A stretch of DNA of 64,000 nt, taken from the NCBI GenBank assembly GCA_017545535.1, contig JAFWMS010000010.1, forward strand, positions 1 to 64,000, in the 5' to 3' direction. The notes under the pieces were generated by a model. The model was not told where the DNA came from. It ran no database searches and saw only the letters and a program-made list of their open reading frames with translations. Position numbers and translations under genes: made by a program. Below, piece after piece: positions 1 to 9,324 of the stretch. The first letter of the stretch is position 1; the number at the start of each line of letters is the position of its first letter. Source of the DNA: Clostridia bacterium (GTDB lineage Bacteria; Bacillota; Clostridia; Christensenellales; CAG-138).

Positions 1-189
1 AAGCCCAGTGCTGAGGATGAAAAAGTCCTCAACAATCAGTTTTTTGTCAATTATGATATTCTTTGTGCCTACATCATACTTTGCAGTCATAAGCACATCG
101 AGTGCAGACTGTGCATCTGTAAATACCTTTTCATCGCTGTTAATAACAGCACATAATATGTTGTTTTGTTCAACTGTTTGGATGGTCAT
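1..189 (-). CDS. DUF4180 domain protein, N-terminal part (cut by window edge)
   Basis: Reading the minus strand from the ATG at 189 gives 63 codons open to the window edge: it starts MTIQTVEQNN and continues through DAQSALDVLMTAKYDVGTK and LIVEDFFILSTGL. This pattern (SALDLLMTAKYEVGT, then EDFFILSTGLAGE) is that of the DUF4180 family, small proteins of about 110-120 residues with no established function; roughly half of it is present. An AGG-type ribosome-binding site lies about 8 bases before the ATG. The DNA here (1 to about 360) is clearly AT-richer, with A/T-ending codons, than everything downstream, which suggests acquired DNA or a compositional boundary. Family recognition is from memory of the conserved segment. 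Confidence 0.7.
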   Translation of the reverse strand, partial: MTIQTVEQNNILCAVINSDEKVFTDAQSALDVLMTAKYDVGTKNIIIDKKLIVEDFFILSTGL

Positions 190-388
190 TTGTCTTACCT
201 CGTCAAATCCCGATTTGTCTATGTGTTGTTACCTCTTGCTCCACAGCAAGCGGGCTATTTTCTTTGTATTGCCGACCTACGCATAACAGACGCAGCATCG
301 TATCTCCAAAAAAAACTCAGTATTACAGACTTATCCGAGCTGCCTCCGTTAATGTGCGGACAGTGTGATCCACCAAGGGGGCGGCCAA

Positions 389-1345
389 TCACAGCTTCAT
401 ATTGATCAATATATCCCCCGGCTGGACCGTAACGCTATCCTCCGGGACCACCACCAGATCGCCGCGGATCAGGGCGGTGACGCAGACCTGATGCATGGCT
501 TCCACCTCTTTGACGGTCCGCTTAGAATAGTCCGATTCCGGCTCCACCAGGATGGCGGCGGTGCTCTTTTTGTACGCCTCCGCGTCCTGCATGCGCTGCA
601 GACGGGCGTAATGCTCCACAAAGCCGGCGGAGAGGATCCCGGTGGGGATCGCCACCACGCCCACGCCCAGGAAGGTGATGATCACCCCCATGATCCGCCC
701 TAAAAGGGTCACCGGGTAGATGTCCCCGTAGCCCACGGTAAACACGGTGGAAACGCTCCACCAGATGCCGGACAGGGCATTTTGGAACACCTCCGGCTGC
801 GCCGCGTGCTCCGCGCTGTACATGCTGAGGGAAGCGGCCAGGATCAGCACCAGGATGATAAAGACGGAGTAGAGGATGGCGTTCTTCTTTTCCTTGACGA
901 CGGAGGTGATGACCTGGAAGGAATCGTATTGGGTGTTGATGCGGAACAGGTGCAGGATGCGCGCCGCGCGCAGGATCCGAAAGGCCCCGAACCCGGACAG
1001 GAAGAAGAAGGGCAGGATGGTGAGCAGATCCACGATCCCGTCGAAGGAGAACAAAAAGCGCAGCACCGCCCGGGGCCGGGTATCCTCCGGATATAGAAGA
1101 TCCGCCGTCCAGATCCGAAGCGCGTACTCGGCGCAGAAGATCACGACGGTCACGTTTTCTATCCCTTCGAAGAGGGGCCTAAACGCGTTCAGCCCGTCGA
1201 ACGTCTCCAGAAACAGGACGGCGATATTGCAGAGGATCACCGCCACGATGAAATAATCAAAGATCCGGCTGGGTGCATCCTCCTGATTGCCGATCTGGAT
1301 GATCTCGAAGACCCGATTTTTCTTTTCTGTCGAAATACGCCGCAT
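389..1345 (-). CDS. Voltage-gated-type potassium channel
   Basis: A 318-residue integral membrane protein of the Kv-like ion-transport family. Six hydrophobic segments are followed by the K+ selectivity filter TVGYGD (residues 203-208), preceded by the pore helix GIWWSVSTVF. The S4-like segment has regularly spaced arginines (FRILRAARILHLFRI). The cytoplasmic tail (about 240-318) ends in a TrkA-C/RCK-C-like stretch (VVVPEDSVTVQPGDILINM), so gating may be ligand-controlled. A longer reading from a GTG at 1375 is unlikely: that codon sits next to the -10 box of a good promoter (1367-1395), whereas the ATG at 1345 has an AGGGGGAA site 7 bases upstream. It is a single-gene unit. Physiological role (K+ leak, membrane potential) is inferred. 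Confidence 0.88.
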   Translation of the reverse strand: MRRISTEKKNRVFEIIQIGNQEDAPSRIFDYFIVAVILCNIAVLFLETFDGLNAFRPLFEGIENVTVVIFCAEYALRIWTADLLYPEDTRPRAVLRFLFSFDGIVDLLTILPFFFLSGFGAFRILRAARILHLFRINTQYDSFQVITSVVKEKKNAILYSVFIILVLILAASLSMYSAEHAAQPEVFQNALSGIWWSVSTVFTVGYGDIYPVTLLGRIMGVIITFLGVGVVAIPTGILSAGFVEHYARLQRMQDAEAYKKSTAAILVEPESDYSKRTVKEVEAMHQVCVTALIRGDLVVVPEDSVTVQPGDILINMKL

Positions 1346-1366
1346 ATGCCGTTCCCCCTGCCTGTT

Positions 1367-1395
1367 ATTGTACACAAAAGTATCCGAGGGAGCAA
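1367..1395 (-). promoter_or_regulatory. Sigma-A promoter of the K+ channel gene
   Basis: On the minus strand TTGCTC (1395-1390) and TACAAT (1372-1367) are separated by 17 bases. The predicted start near 1360 lies downstream of the GTG at 1375, which fixes the channel start at 1345. Confidence 0.65.
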
Positions 1396-1464
1396 GAACT
1401 ATTGCGCAAGCTTTTTTTCATACATCCCCCATCCCCGGGCCCGGATGCTGCTTGCGGGGGAGCT

Positions 1465-1653
1465 TCAGCTGCTCTCCTTTTCGATCAGAATCCAGGGGAC
1501 GAGGGCGGAGGCGCACCGTTCGCCGCTGAGAGGATGAAGGAGCCGCTCGCTCACGCGCTTCTCGTCGACCCCCTCCCGGAGGAAGCGGTCCTTCTGATCG
1601 GTGCTGTACCAGAGGATGTTCCTGTCCTCCAGCGACAGCCCCAGAGCCGGCAC
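1465..1653 (-). CDS. Doubtful 62-codon reading frame downstream of the AraC gene
   Basis: After the AraC-family stop codon the same frame stays open for a further 78 codons down to 1465; a GTG at 1653 could start a 62-residue product (VPALGLSLEDRNILWYSTDQ at its start). I recognise no family. The residue mix (charged, few rare residues) looks protein-like and codons end in G/C, but no good ribosome-binding site precedes the GTG. It could be a small gene, a decayed C-terminal gene remnant or chance in GC-rich DNA. Apart from this frame and the channel promoter, nothing else is seen between 1346 and 1700. Confidence 0.2.
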   Translation of the reverse strand: MPALGLSLEDRNILWYSTDQKDRFLREGVDEKRVSERLLHPLSGERCASALVPWILIEKESS

Positions 1654-1700
1654 GGCGTCGCTATAGCCGGTGAAGCGATGCTCTGCAGATCGTCGTGTTT

Positions 1701-2897
1701 TCAGTTTGATTTTGTCCTATAGTCGTTGGGGGTGAGGCCGGCATACTTTTTGAAGACACGAATGAAGTGGCCATGGGAGGAGAAGCCGAGATAGGCGCCG
1801 ATGGCGGCGGCGGGCTTGTCGGAATAGCGGAGGAGGCGCTTGGCTTCCTCCGTCTTTTCGGTGAGGATGTAGTCGGTGAGGGTGATGCCCGTCTCCCGCT
1901 TGAAACGGGCGGAGAGATAGGGCCGGCTCAGATAGAGGGCGTCCGCCATCCGCTCCGTGCTGATGGGTTCGGACAGGTGATGGCGCACGTAGTTGGCCAC
2001 GTCCGCCGCCAGCTTGGTGGGGTGACTGCCCAGATGGAGCTTCTCCACCTGCTCGGTGTACTCCAGGATCATGCTGTACTGCAGGTTCATGATCTTGCCG
2101 GGATCGGTGAGCAGCTCCACCCGCTGGATATAGCCGTCGGACAGGGAGAAGGCGTCGTCCTCCCGCATGCCGCCCCGGATGGCGGCCCGGGCGGCCAGGG
2201 TGACGGACACGATGAAGGTGTTCCTGAGCTGCCGAAGCTGATTGGGCGCGATGGTGCCTCCGCGCACGGCGGGGGCGGCGGCCATCCAGCCCTTCAGGGC
2301 GGCGGTGTCGCCCCGGCGCACCAGGTCCATGAGGGTCTCCTCCAGAGCCAGGGTGTTGTGGGCCTCCGAGGCGGCGGGCATTTCCTCATAGACCCGGCGG
2401 GTCCGCCGCGTCTCCAGAGTGCGCTTCAGGGCTTCCTGCTCGCTGCCGTAGATGGCCACGTCGGAGATGGTCAGCCTTTCACCGCCGTTCAAAAAGTGGT
2501 TCACGGTGCACAGCATCTGCAGCAGCTGCTCCACCGGCAGCCGCTGGATCCCGTTCATGGCGGAGAGGAAGGCGGGCACCTGCTCCCGGGGCACGTCCGC
2601 CCGAAAGGCCAGCTCCCGCAGCTCCTGCTCATCGGCCATGATCTGGGAGGTGGGGCCCAGGATCAGGGTGCCCGCCGGGGCGTGGATGACGCCGTACGAA
2701 TGAAAGAGGGGCGTGGTGAGGTAGCCCACGTGGCCCCGGATGGCGCGGATCTCCTTTTCGTACACGCACATGGGGTCCCGGGGCAGCTTCACGGAGCTTT
2801 TGAACAGGATCAGCCGGTCCCCCTCGAACAGCCGTACGGGGATCCCCGACAGGTCCGCCAGGGCCCCCGCCACATATCGCAGATCCACGTCGTCCAT
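1701..2897 (-). CDS. AraC-family transcriptional regulator of the rhamnoside operon
   Basis: 398 residues. The C-terminal 100 residues form the double helix-turn-helix of AraC/XylS regulators: first helix pair around ISTERMADALYLSRPYLSARF, second around AAAIGAYLGFSSHGHFIRVF, ending in the signature KKYAGLTPNDYR. The N-terminal about 290 residues match no sensor domain I can name; they are typical of the long clostridial AraC proteins that accompany glycosidase loci. It is transcribed divergently from the GH3-transporter-GH78-rha operon, with 112 bases between start codons, so control of that operon, probably by rhamnose or a rhamnoside, is likely. Start: ATG at 2897 with GGAGGTG 6 bases upstream. 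The ATACGAAA direct repeats lie inside its own promoter, suggesting autoregulation. Confidence 0.9.
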   Translation of the reverse strand: MDDVDLRYVAGALADLSGIPVRLFEGDRLILFKSSVKLPRDPMCVYEKEIRAIRGHVGYLTTPLFHSYGVIHAPAGTLILGPTSQIMADEQELRELAFRADVPREQVPAFLSAMNGIQRLPVEQLLQMLCTVNHFLNGGERLTISDVAIYGSEQEALKRTLETRRTRRVYEEMPAASEAHNTLALEETLMDLVRRGDTAALKGWMAAAPAVRGGTIAPNQLRQLRNTFIVSVTLAARAAIRGGMREDDAFSLSDGYIQRVELLTDPGKIMNLQYSMILEYTEQVEKLHLGSHPTKLAADVANYVRHHLSEPISTERMADALYLSRPYLSARFKRETGITLTDYILTEKTEEAKRLLRYSDKPAAAIGAYLGFSSHGHFIRVFKKYAGLTPNDYRTKSN

Positions 2898-2920
2898 AGC
2901 TGCACCTCCAATATGTTACA

Positions 2921-2976
2921 ATTATACGAAATATGATACGAAAATGCAATACGCGGAGCCGGCGTTCGTGTACAAT
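2921..2976. promoter_or_regulatory. Divergent araC / rhamnoside-operon control region
   Basis: Minus strand: TTGCAT (2949-2944), 17 bases, TATAAT (2926-2921), a good promoter for the AraC gene. Two direct repeats of ATACGAAA (2924-2931 and 2936-2943, 12-base period) fill its spacer and -10 box, and a looser copy (ATCGAAAA) follows near 2980; direct repeats with about one helical turn are the usual binding pattern for AraC-type regulators. Plus strand: TACAAT (2971-2976) with no recognisable -35, as expected for an activator-dependent promoter of the operon. Sites are seen; regulatory action is inferred. Confidence 0.55.
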
Positions 2977-3009
2977 AGTATCGAAAACAAAGGGCGAAGG
3001 GGGCATTTC

Positions 3010-5145
3010 GTGGATATCGAACAGATCTTGCAGCAGATGACGGTGGAGGAAAAGGCGGCCCTGGTTTCGGGCACCGATTTCATGTACACCAACCCCATCC
3101 CCCGGCTGGGGGTACCGAGCCTCTGCACCTCCGACGGCCCCCACGGCCTGAGGAAGCAGAAGGGCTCCGGGGACAATGGCGTTTCTGAGAGCGAGCCCGC
3201 CACGGCCTTTCCCACGGCGGCGGCCCTGGCCTCCGGCTGGAACCCTGAGAACGCCCGAAAGATGGGCGCGGCCATCGGCCGGGAGTGCCGCCGCTACGGG
3301 GTCCACACCCTTTTGGGTCCCGGCGTCAACATCAAGCGGAACCCTCTCTGCGGTCGAAACTTCGAATATTTTTCCGAGGACCCCCTGTTGGCCGGCGTCA
3401 TGGGCGCGGCAGAGGTGAACGGCGTCCAGTCCGAGGGCGTGGGCGTGTCCGTGAAGCACTTCGCCCTGAACAACTCCGAAAACTACCGGTTCATGGGCAA
3501 CTCCGTAGCATCCGAGAACACCATCCGCAACCTCTATCTCAAACCCTTCGAATACATTGTGAAGCACGCCCGGCCCGCCACGGTGATGTGCGCCTACAAC
3601 CGGATCAACGGCGTCTTTTGCTCCGAGAACCGATGGCTCCTCACCGACGTGCTGCGAAACGAGTGGGGCTTTACGGGCGTGGTGATGAGCGACTGGGGCG
3701 CAGTGAAGGACCGGGTGGCGGGACTGAAGGCCGGGATGGATCTGGAGATGCCTGGGGACACGGCCATCTGCCGCCGGTGGATCCTGGACGGGGCGGCGGA
3801 CGGCTCCCTGCCCATGGAAGATTTGGACAAAGCCTGCAAAAACATCCTCCGCTGGGTGGACGAATATGTCAAACCTGCTGACGAAACGCCCGTGGACTGG
3901 GACGGCCACCACGAGCTGGCGGCCCGGATCGCGGAGGATTGCGCGGTGCTTTTGAAAAACGACGGGGCGCTGCCCCTCACGGGTAAGGAAAAGCTGCACG
4001 TCGCCGGGCCCCTCTTTGAAACCATGCGCTATCAGGGGGCAGGCAGCTCCATGATCCATCCCACGAAGGTCACCACGCCGGCGGACGCTTTTCGGTCCCG
4101 GGGCGTCGGGTCCGTTTCCCTGGACGAAAGCGATACGGTCCTCTTCTTTGGGGGATTGACGGACGAGTACGAATCCGAGGGCGGCGACCGGGCGGACATG
4201 AGGCTCCCCCAGGACCAGCTGGACCTTATGGACCGGCTGTGCGGCAGCGGCAAAACGGTGATCGTGATCCTTTTCGGCGGCTCCCCCGTGGAGCTGCCCT
4301 TCGCGGACAGAGTCAGCGCCATCCTCCACATGTACCTGCCCGGCCAGAACGGGGGCACGGCCGTCGCGCGGCTCCTGTTCGGGGAGGCGAACCCCTCCGG
4401 CAGGCTGGCGGAGACCTGGCCCCTTCGCTACGAGGACGTGCCCAGCCATCTGACCTTCGGCAAAGGGATCGACGAAGTGTACGCCGAAGGCATGGAGGTG
4501 GGCTACCGATACTACGACAAGCACCATATCCCCGTCCGCTACCCCTTCGGCTTCGGCCTCAGCTACACCACCTTCGCCCACAGCGAGTGGATCCGGGAGG
4601 GAAACGCCTATACCCAGACCGTGACCAACACGGGGGACCGCTTCGGCGGGGAGGTGTGCATGCTGTTCCTGGACGGGGAGCTGCGGGGGTTCGAGAAGGT
4701 GTACCTGCAGCCCGGCGAAAGCAGGACCGTCACCCTCACCCCGGAACCGAAGGACGAAACGGCCTACCCCGACACCTATGAGGTCCCCGCCCCCCGGCCC
4801 TCCTTCCCTGTGACCATGGAGTCCCGGTTCACGGACCTGAAACAAAGTTTCATGGGCCGCATCCTCTTCAACGCTGTGCTCTCCGTGGCGGACAAGCAGG
4901 CCAGGGAGGCGGAAAAGCTCCCCGACGGCCCCGAGAAGGACAACAAGCGGAAGGGGGCCTTCTTCCTCAGGCGGATCCTGGAGAGCAACTCCCCCCGGTC
5001 CATGTCCATGACCGCGGGGAAGTCCATGCCCTATAACTTCGCCCAGGGCTTTGTGGAATTAACGAACGGGCATCTCCTAAAAGGCGCCCTCTGCTTTTTG
5101 AAAAAGATCGACGTACCCAAGCTGCCGAAGGAGGATATGGTGTGA
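3010..5145 (+). CDS. Glycoside hydrolase family 3 (beta-glucosidase type)
   Basis: 711 residues. N-terminal GH3 barrel: GPGVNIKRNPLCGRNFEYFS, VKHFALNNSE and the nucleophile loop GVVMSDWG with Asp228; then the alpha/beta sandwich (GGLTDEYESEGGDR, GQNGGTAVARLLFGEANPSG, LTFGKG, FGFGLSYTTF) and a short fibronectin-III-like segment. The last 100 residues (MGRILFNAVLSVADKQ, ILESNSPRSMSMTAGK) form the helical tail common in clostridial GH3 enzymes. No signal peptide, so it acts inside the cell on an imported glycoside. Start is GTG 3010 (AAGGGGG 6-8 bases upstream); upstream in-frame ATGs lie across the promoter region. First gene of the rhamnoside operon; with the downstream alpha-L-rhamnosidase it would release glucose from rhamnose-glucose glycosides such as rutinosides. 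Exact sugar specificity is not visible. Confidence 0.9.
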   Translation: MDIEQILQQMTVEEKAALVSGTDFMYTNPIPRLGVPSLCTSDGPHGLRKQKGSGDNGVSESEPATAFPTAAALASGWNPENARKMGAAIGRECRRYGVHTLLGPGVNIKRNPLCGRNFEYFSEDPLLAGVMGAAEVNGVQSEGVGVSVKHFALNNSENYRFMGNSVASENTIRNLYLKPFEYIVKHARPATVMCAYNRINGVFCSENRWLLTDVLRNEWGFTGVVMSDWGAVKDRVAGLKAGMDLEMPGDTAICRRWILDGAADGSLPMEDLDKACKNILRWVDEYVKPADETPVDWDGHHELAARIAEDCAVLLKNDGALPLTGKEKLHVAGPLFETMRYQGAGSSMIHPTKVTTPADAFRSRGVGSVSLDESDTVLFFGGLTDEYESEGGDRADMRLPQDQLDLMDRLCGSGKTVIVILFGGSPVELPFADRVSAILHMYLPGQNGGTAVARLLFGEANPSGRLAETWPLRYEDVPSHLTFGKGIDEVYAEGMEVGYRYYDKHHIPVRYPFGFGLSYTTFAHSEWIREGNAYTQTVTNTGDRFGGEVCMLFLDGELRGFEKVYLQPGESRTVTLTPEPKDETAYPDTYEVPAPRPSFPVTMESRFTDLKQSFMGRILFNAVLSVADKQAREAEKLPDGPEKDNKRKGAFFLRRILESNSPRSMSMTAGKSMPYNFAQGFVELTNGHLLKGALCFLKKIDVPKLPKEDMV

Positions 5146-5214
5146 AAAACGGTTTTTCACACTATGTAGTTTATGCCTTTGCCGCGGACCGGCGCGGCAA
5201 TTTTGCAAGCAAAA
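5140..5214 (+). other. Three hairpins between GH3 gene and transporter gene
   Basis: GTGTGAAAAA (5140-5149) pairs with TTTTTCACAC (5153-5162) across a 3-base loop and overlaps the GH3 stop codon; GCCGCG/CGCGGC (5181-5198) and TTTTGC/GCAAAA (5201-5214) follow. No long T-run follows, so RNA processing, transcript stabilisation or partial termination are more likely than a full terminator within this operon. Confidence 0.5.
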
Positions 5215-5248
5215 CCGGCAAAACTGCTGAAAAGGGAAGGGAATGAAA

Positions 5249-6778
5249 ATGAAGCTGCCTGCAAGTCTGGTCAAATCCCCGGACGTCACCAAGAAGGAAA
5301 AGTGGCTGGGCTACCTTTTGGGCCCCGCCGGGGCGCTGCTGCTCAACGCGGTGCTGGCCACCTATCTCAACGTCTACTACACGGACGTGCTGAACCTGAC
5401 CCCCCTCTGGGGCGGCGTGTTCCTCACGGTCTTCCCCATCGTCTCGAAGGTCATCGACGCCGTCACCAACATCCTCATGGGCCAGATCATCGACAGGACC
5501 CGGACGCGTGAGGGCAAAGCCCGGCCCTGGCTGTTCCTGTCCGCCTTTTTGGTGCCGCTGACAGCGGTGCTTCTGTTCACCGTTCCGGAGAGCAGCGACA
5601 CCGTGAAGGCCCTGTGGGTCATGATCTCCTACAACCTGTTCTACTCCTTTGCCTATACCATCTTCAACATGTCCCACGGCCTCATGGTGCCCCTCTCTAC
5701 CCGCAACGGCACGGACCGGGGCGGGCTCTCCGTGTTCAACCAGATCACAACCATCATGATGAGCGGCATCCTGGTGGCCCTGGTGTTCCCCATGGTCATC
5801 ATGCCCATGATCGGCGTGGATAAGAGTAAGTGGATCACCCTCATGTCCATCCTGGCCATCGCGGCTCTGCCCCTGACCCTCCTCGAATATTTCTTCACCA
5901 AGGAACGGGTCACGGAGGAGGCAGCCGAAACGGAAAAGAAGACCGAGATCTCCTTCTCTCAGCAGTTCAGGCTGCTGTTCACGGACAAATACATGATCCT
6001 TATGTACATCTATTTCTTCGTGTATACCGTGGGCACGACCCTGAAAAACCTGGGGCTGGTGTACTACTGCAACTACGTGCTGGGCACCTATAACGACGGC
6101 ATCACTCAGATGCTGGTGTCCGTCTTGGGCGGCATTCCCATGGGCATCGGTATCTTCGCGGTGTGGCCGCTGGCCAAGAAGTTCGGCAAGCGGAACGTGA
6201 CCATGGCGGGCTTCATCCTCTACGCCCTGGGGTCCCTCCTCTGCTGGATCTTCTCCACCAACCTGGTCATGGTCCTCATCGGCCAGTTCATCAAAAATAT
6301 CGGAGGTCTCCCCTGCGCCTACGTGTTTATGGCCCTGTTTGCCGACTGTCTCGATCATCTGGAATGGAAGTCTGACATCCGCATCGACGGCGCCGCCATG
6401 TCCATCTACAACATCATCGCCGTGGCCATGGTGGGCATCATGACGGGGGTGTTCAACTGGATGCTGGCCAAGGCCGGCTATATCGCCCCCTTCACAGCCA
6501 GGAGCGTAAGTGAGGCCGGACAGGTCCTCGCTCAGAACGGTTGGGCGGCTCAGGTGGCCCTGGAGAACCTGAAGCCCGCTGCGGACGGCGTGCTGACCGT
6601 GGCCCTTGCGCAGCCTCAAAGCGTGAGCTGGGTCATCTCCTTCGCCTTCGTAGGATTGGAGGTCTTCACCGGCATCATCCTGACCGTCATTCTGTTCTTC
6701 CTGAACGTGGAGAAGGACCTGCCCCAAAAGCAGGCCGAGATCAAGGCACGGCACGAAGGAAAGGAAACCGCGCAATGA
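5249..6778 (+). CDS. GPH-family (MelB-like) glycoside:cation symporter
   Basis: About 509 residues with some 12 hydrophobic segments. The N terminus ([28 protein letters not shown]) and the loop [15 protein letters not shown] are characteristic of the glycoside-pentoside-hexuronide:cation symporter family, which imports oligosaccharides and glycosides with Na+ or H+. The second ATG (5249) is preferred because AAGGGAAGGG ends 7 bases before it; the ATG at 5243 is only 1-2 bases from that site. Its stop overlaps the GH78 start (ATGA at 6775). An insertion-like extracytoplasmic loop ([20 protein letters not shown], about residues 415-460) precedes the last two helices. Between two cytoplasmic glycosidases it is the obvious importer of the intact rhamnoside. 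Confidence 0.88.
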   Translation: MKLPASLVKSPDVTKKEKWLGYLLGPAGALLLNAVLATYLNVYYTDVLNLTPLWGGVFLTVFPIVSKVIDAVTNILMGQIIDRTRTREGKARPWLFLSAFLVPLTAVLLFTVPESSDTVKALWVMISYNLFYSFAYTIFNMSHGLMVPLSTRNGTDRGGLSVFNQITTIMMSGILVALVFPMVIMPMIGVDKSKWITLMSILAIAALPLTLLEYFFTKERVTEEAAETEKKTEISFSQQFRLLFTDKYMILMYIYFFVYTVGTTLKNLGLVYYCNYVLGTYNDGITQMLVSVLGGIPMGIGIFAVWPLAKKFGKRNVTMAGFILYALGSLLCWIFSTNLVMVLIGQFIKNIGGLPCAYVFMALFADCLDHLEWKSDIRIDGAAMSIYNIIAVAMVGIMTGVFNWMLAKAGYIAPFTARSVSEAGQVLAQNGWAAQVALENLKPAADGVLTVALAQPQSVSWVISFAFVGLEVFTGIILTVILFFLNVEKDLPQKQAEIKARHEGKETAQ

Positions 6779-9321
6779 ATGCCATCCGATTAAAAACCGA
6801 ACATCTCTTCGACCCCCTGGCCATCGACGTCCGGCGGCCCCGGCTCACGTGGAACGCCGAGGGGGGCGTGAAGCAGCGGGCCTACGAGATCGTCACCGAC
6901 AAGTGGCAGTCCGGGAAGGTGGAGAGCGACGAAATGCACGCCGCCTATCCCCTGCCCCTCACGAGCCGGGAGCGGGTGAACTGGAAGGTGCGCCTGTGGG
7001 ACGAGAACGATGAGCCCGGGGACTGGGCCCAGGCCTGCTTCGAGGCGGGCCTTTTGGACAAGGATGACTGGACGGCCCAGTGGATCACCGGCGACTATAC
7101 GCCCCTCAAAAAGGAACGGTACCCGGCGGACTGCTTCCGGAAGGCCTTCACCCTGGAGAAGCCCGTATCCTCCGCCCGGCTCTACGCCACCGCCTGCGGC
7201 CTCTACGAAGCCCGACTGGGGGGCAAAAAGGTGGGCGATTTCGTCATGGCCCCCGGCTACACGGACTATAGAAAGCGCGTCCAGTACCAAACCTACGATG
7301 TGACGGGCATGCTCCGCGAGGGCGAGAACGAGCTCACGGTCCAGCTTGCAGACGGCTGGTACCGGGGCAGCTGCGGCGCCTGGGGCCGGAAAAACCAGTA
7401 CGGCACCGAGACCAGGCTGCTGCTGCAGCTGGAGGTGACCTTCGCGGACGGCACGAAAGCCGTCGTCGGTACGGACGGCACCTGGGACTGGTCCAACGAC
7501 GGCCCCATCCGCCAGGCGGACAACAAGGACGGGGAGATCGTGGAGGCCTTCCGCACCCCCATGTACACGGGCAAGGCCAAGGTAACGAAGCACAGCGTGA
7601 CGCCCACCGCCTCCAACAACGTGCCGGTCACGGAGCATGAGACCTTCCACCCCGTCATCACTACGGCTCCCAACGGCAAACAGCTCCTGGACTTCGGCCA
7701 GAACATGGCGGGCTACGTCCGCTTCTCTTTGAACGCCAAGCTGGGGCAGCGAATGGTCTGGCGCTTCGGCGAGATGCTGGACGCTGACGGCAACTTCACC
7801 CAAAAGAACATCCAGCTCTCCCGCAAGGGCTACACTACCCCGCTGCAGCGGATCGACTATACCTGCGGCGAGGGATTGAACGAGTATTGCACCACCTTCG
7901 CCGTCTTCGGCTTCCAGTACGCCGAGGTGGAGGGAGACGTGGCGCTGAACGCCGAAGACATCGAGGCCGTGGCGGTGTACTCCGACCTGGAGCGAACGGG
8001 GGACTTCTCCTGCTCCCACGAGCTCTTGAACAGGCTCTTTACCGCCACCCTCTGGTCCGCCAAGGGGAACCATCTGGACATCCCCACGGACTGCCCCACC
8101 CGAGAGCGCCACGGCTGGACCGGCGACGCCCAGCTCTTCTTCACCACCGCCTCCTACCTTTTCGACTTCGTGCCCTTCGCGAAGAAGTACATGCGCGACG
8201 TGTTCGACTGGCAGCGAAGGAACGGGCGGCTCCCCCACATCGTCCCCGATGGCGGCGCGGACTTCTATATGTGGACCATGAACGGCTCCGTGGGCTGGTC
8301 CGACGCAGGGGTGCTGATCCCCTGGCGGTACAGCGAGATCAATCAGGACGACTCCATCCTTCGGGAGTTTTACGACGGCATGGCCAAATACGCCCGGTTC
8401 ATGGAGAGCCGCTGCGGCAAGAACATGCCCTTCTTCTCCGAGCACGTGAAGCTGAGCCCCGAGGCCAGGAAGTATTTCGTCAATCAGGGCCAGAGCTACG
8501 GCGAGTGGGCCGAGCCCGCGGACGTGGGCGGCGGCTTCCGCTGGCAGGACTTCGTGGCCCCTCACCCCGAGGTGTCCACGGCCTATACCAGCTACGTGCT
8601 GGGGCTCATGGCACAAATCGCGAAGAAGCTGGGCCACGAGGCCGACGCGAAGGAGTTCCAAACCTATGCCGACGGCTGCAAGGCCGCCTATCGGGAGCTG
8701 GTGCATACCGACGCCTACTCCCTGGACACGGACAAGCAGGCCCGGCTGGTACGGCCCCTGTACTTCGAGCTGTTGGATGCGGAGCAAACGGCCTACGCCA
8801 AGAAGCGGCTTGTGGAGGCCCTGGAGCACTACCGCTGGCGGCTGGGCACCGGCTTCCTGTCCACGCCCCTGATCCTCTACGTGCTGGCGGACATGGACCC
8901 CGAGGCCGCCTATCGGCTTCTCGAGAACGAGGAGGTCCCGGGCTGGCTCAGCATGCCCAAGGCCGGGGCCACCACCATCTGGGAGGCCTGGGAGGGCCCC
9001 AACAGCAAGGAGGGCGGCATCGGCTCCCTGAACCACTATTCCAAGGGGGCCGTGGTGGAGTGGTTGTTCACCACCATGTGCGGCATCCGGGTCACCGGCG
9101 AGAACCGGTTCACCGTGGCGCCCCTGCCCGGCGGAAGTTTGACCCATGCGGAGGCTTGTTACACCAGCGTCTTCGGCAAAATTTCCAGCAAATGGGAGAA
9201 GGAGGACGGCAAGATCACCTATACCGTGACCGTGCCCGCCAACTGCGAAGCAGAGATCATCCTGCCCAAGGGCCTTCGCAAGACCGTGGGCGCGGGCACC
9301 TGGACCTTCAGGGAGGAGTGA
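6775..9321 (+). CDS. Alpha-L-rhamnosidase, GH78
   Basis: 848 residues, usual length for bacterial GH78. Order: N-terminal beta-sandwich domains ([49 protein letters not shown]), then the catalytic (alpha/alpha)6 barrel with ERHGWTGD (Glu444, Asp451), [21 protein letters not shown], and the C-terminal domain ([24 protein letters not shown]). No signal peptide, so cytoplasmic. It hydrolyses terminal alpha-L-rhamnose from glycosides; the free rhamnose enters the isomerase/kinase/aldolase route encoded directly downstream. Start ATG 6775 overlaps the transporter stop (translational coupling), with AGGAAAGGA upstream; long upstream in-frame ATGs are inside the transporter gene. Confidence 0.94.
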   Translation: MNAIRLKTEHLFDPLAIDVRRPRLTWNAEGGVKQRAYEIVTDKWQSGKVESDEMHAAYPLPLTSRERVNWKVRLWDENDEPGDWAQACFEAGLLDKDDWTAQWITGDYTPLKKERYPADCFRKAFTLEKPVSSARLYATACGLYEARLGGKKVGDFVMAPGYTDYRKRVQYQTYDVTGMLREGENELTVQLADGWYRGSCGAWGRKNQYGTETRLLLQLEVTFADGTKAVVGTDGTWDWSNDGPIRQADNKDGEIVEAFRTPMYTGKAKVTKHSVTPTASNNVPVTEHETFHPVITTAPNGKQLLDFGQNMAGYVRFSLNAKLGQRMVWRFGEMLDADGNFTQKNIQLSRKGYTTPLQRIDYTCGEGLNEYCTTFAVFGFQYAEVEGDVALNAEDIEAVAVYSDLERTGDFSCSHELLNRLFTATLWSAKGNHLDIPTDCPTRERHGWTGDAQLFFTTASYLFDFVPFAKKYMRDVFDWQRRNGRLPHIVPDGGADFYMWTMNGSVGWSDAGVLIPWRYSEINQDDSILREFYDGMAKYARFMESRCGKNMPFFSEHVKLSPEARKYFVNQGQSYGEWAEPADVGGGFRWQDFVAPHPEVSTAYTSYVLGLMAQIAKKLGHEADAKEFQTYADGCKAAYRELVHTDAYSLDTDKQARLVRPLYFELLDAEQTAYAKKRLVEALEHYRWRLGTGFLSTPLILYVLADMDPEAAYRLLENEEVPGWLSMPKAGATTIWEAWEGPNSKEGGIGSLNHYSKGAVVEWLFTTMCGIRVTGENRFTVAPLPGGSLTHAEACYTSVFGKISSKWEKEDGKITYTVTVPANCEAEIILPKGLRKTVGAGTWTFREE

Positions 9322-9324
9322 CCC

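Noticed and set aside
2629..4845. 738-codon minus-strand reading frame opposite the GH3 gene
   Set aside because: Shadow of a GC-rich coding strand: composition is dominated by Gly/Arg/His/Val/Pro and no domain is recognisable, while the plus strand encodes a clear GH3 enzyme.
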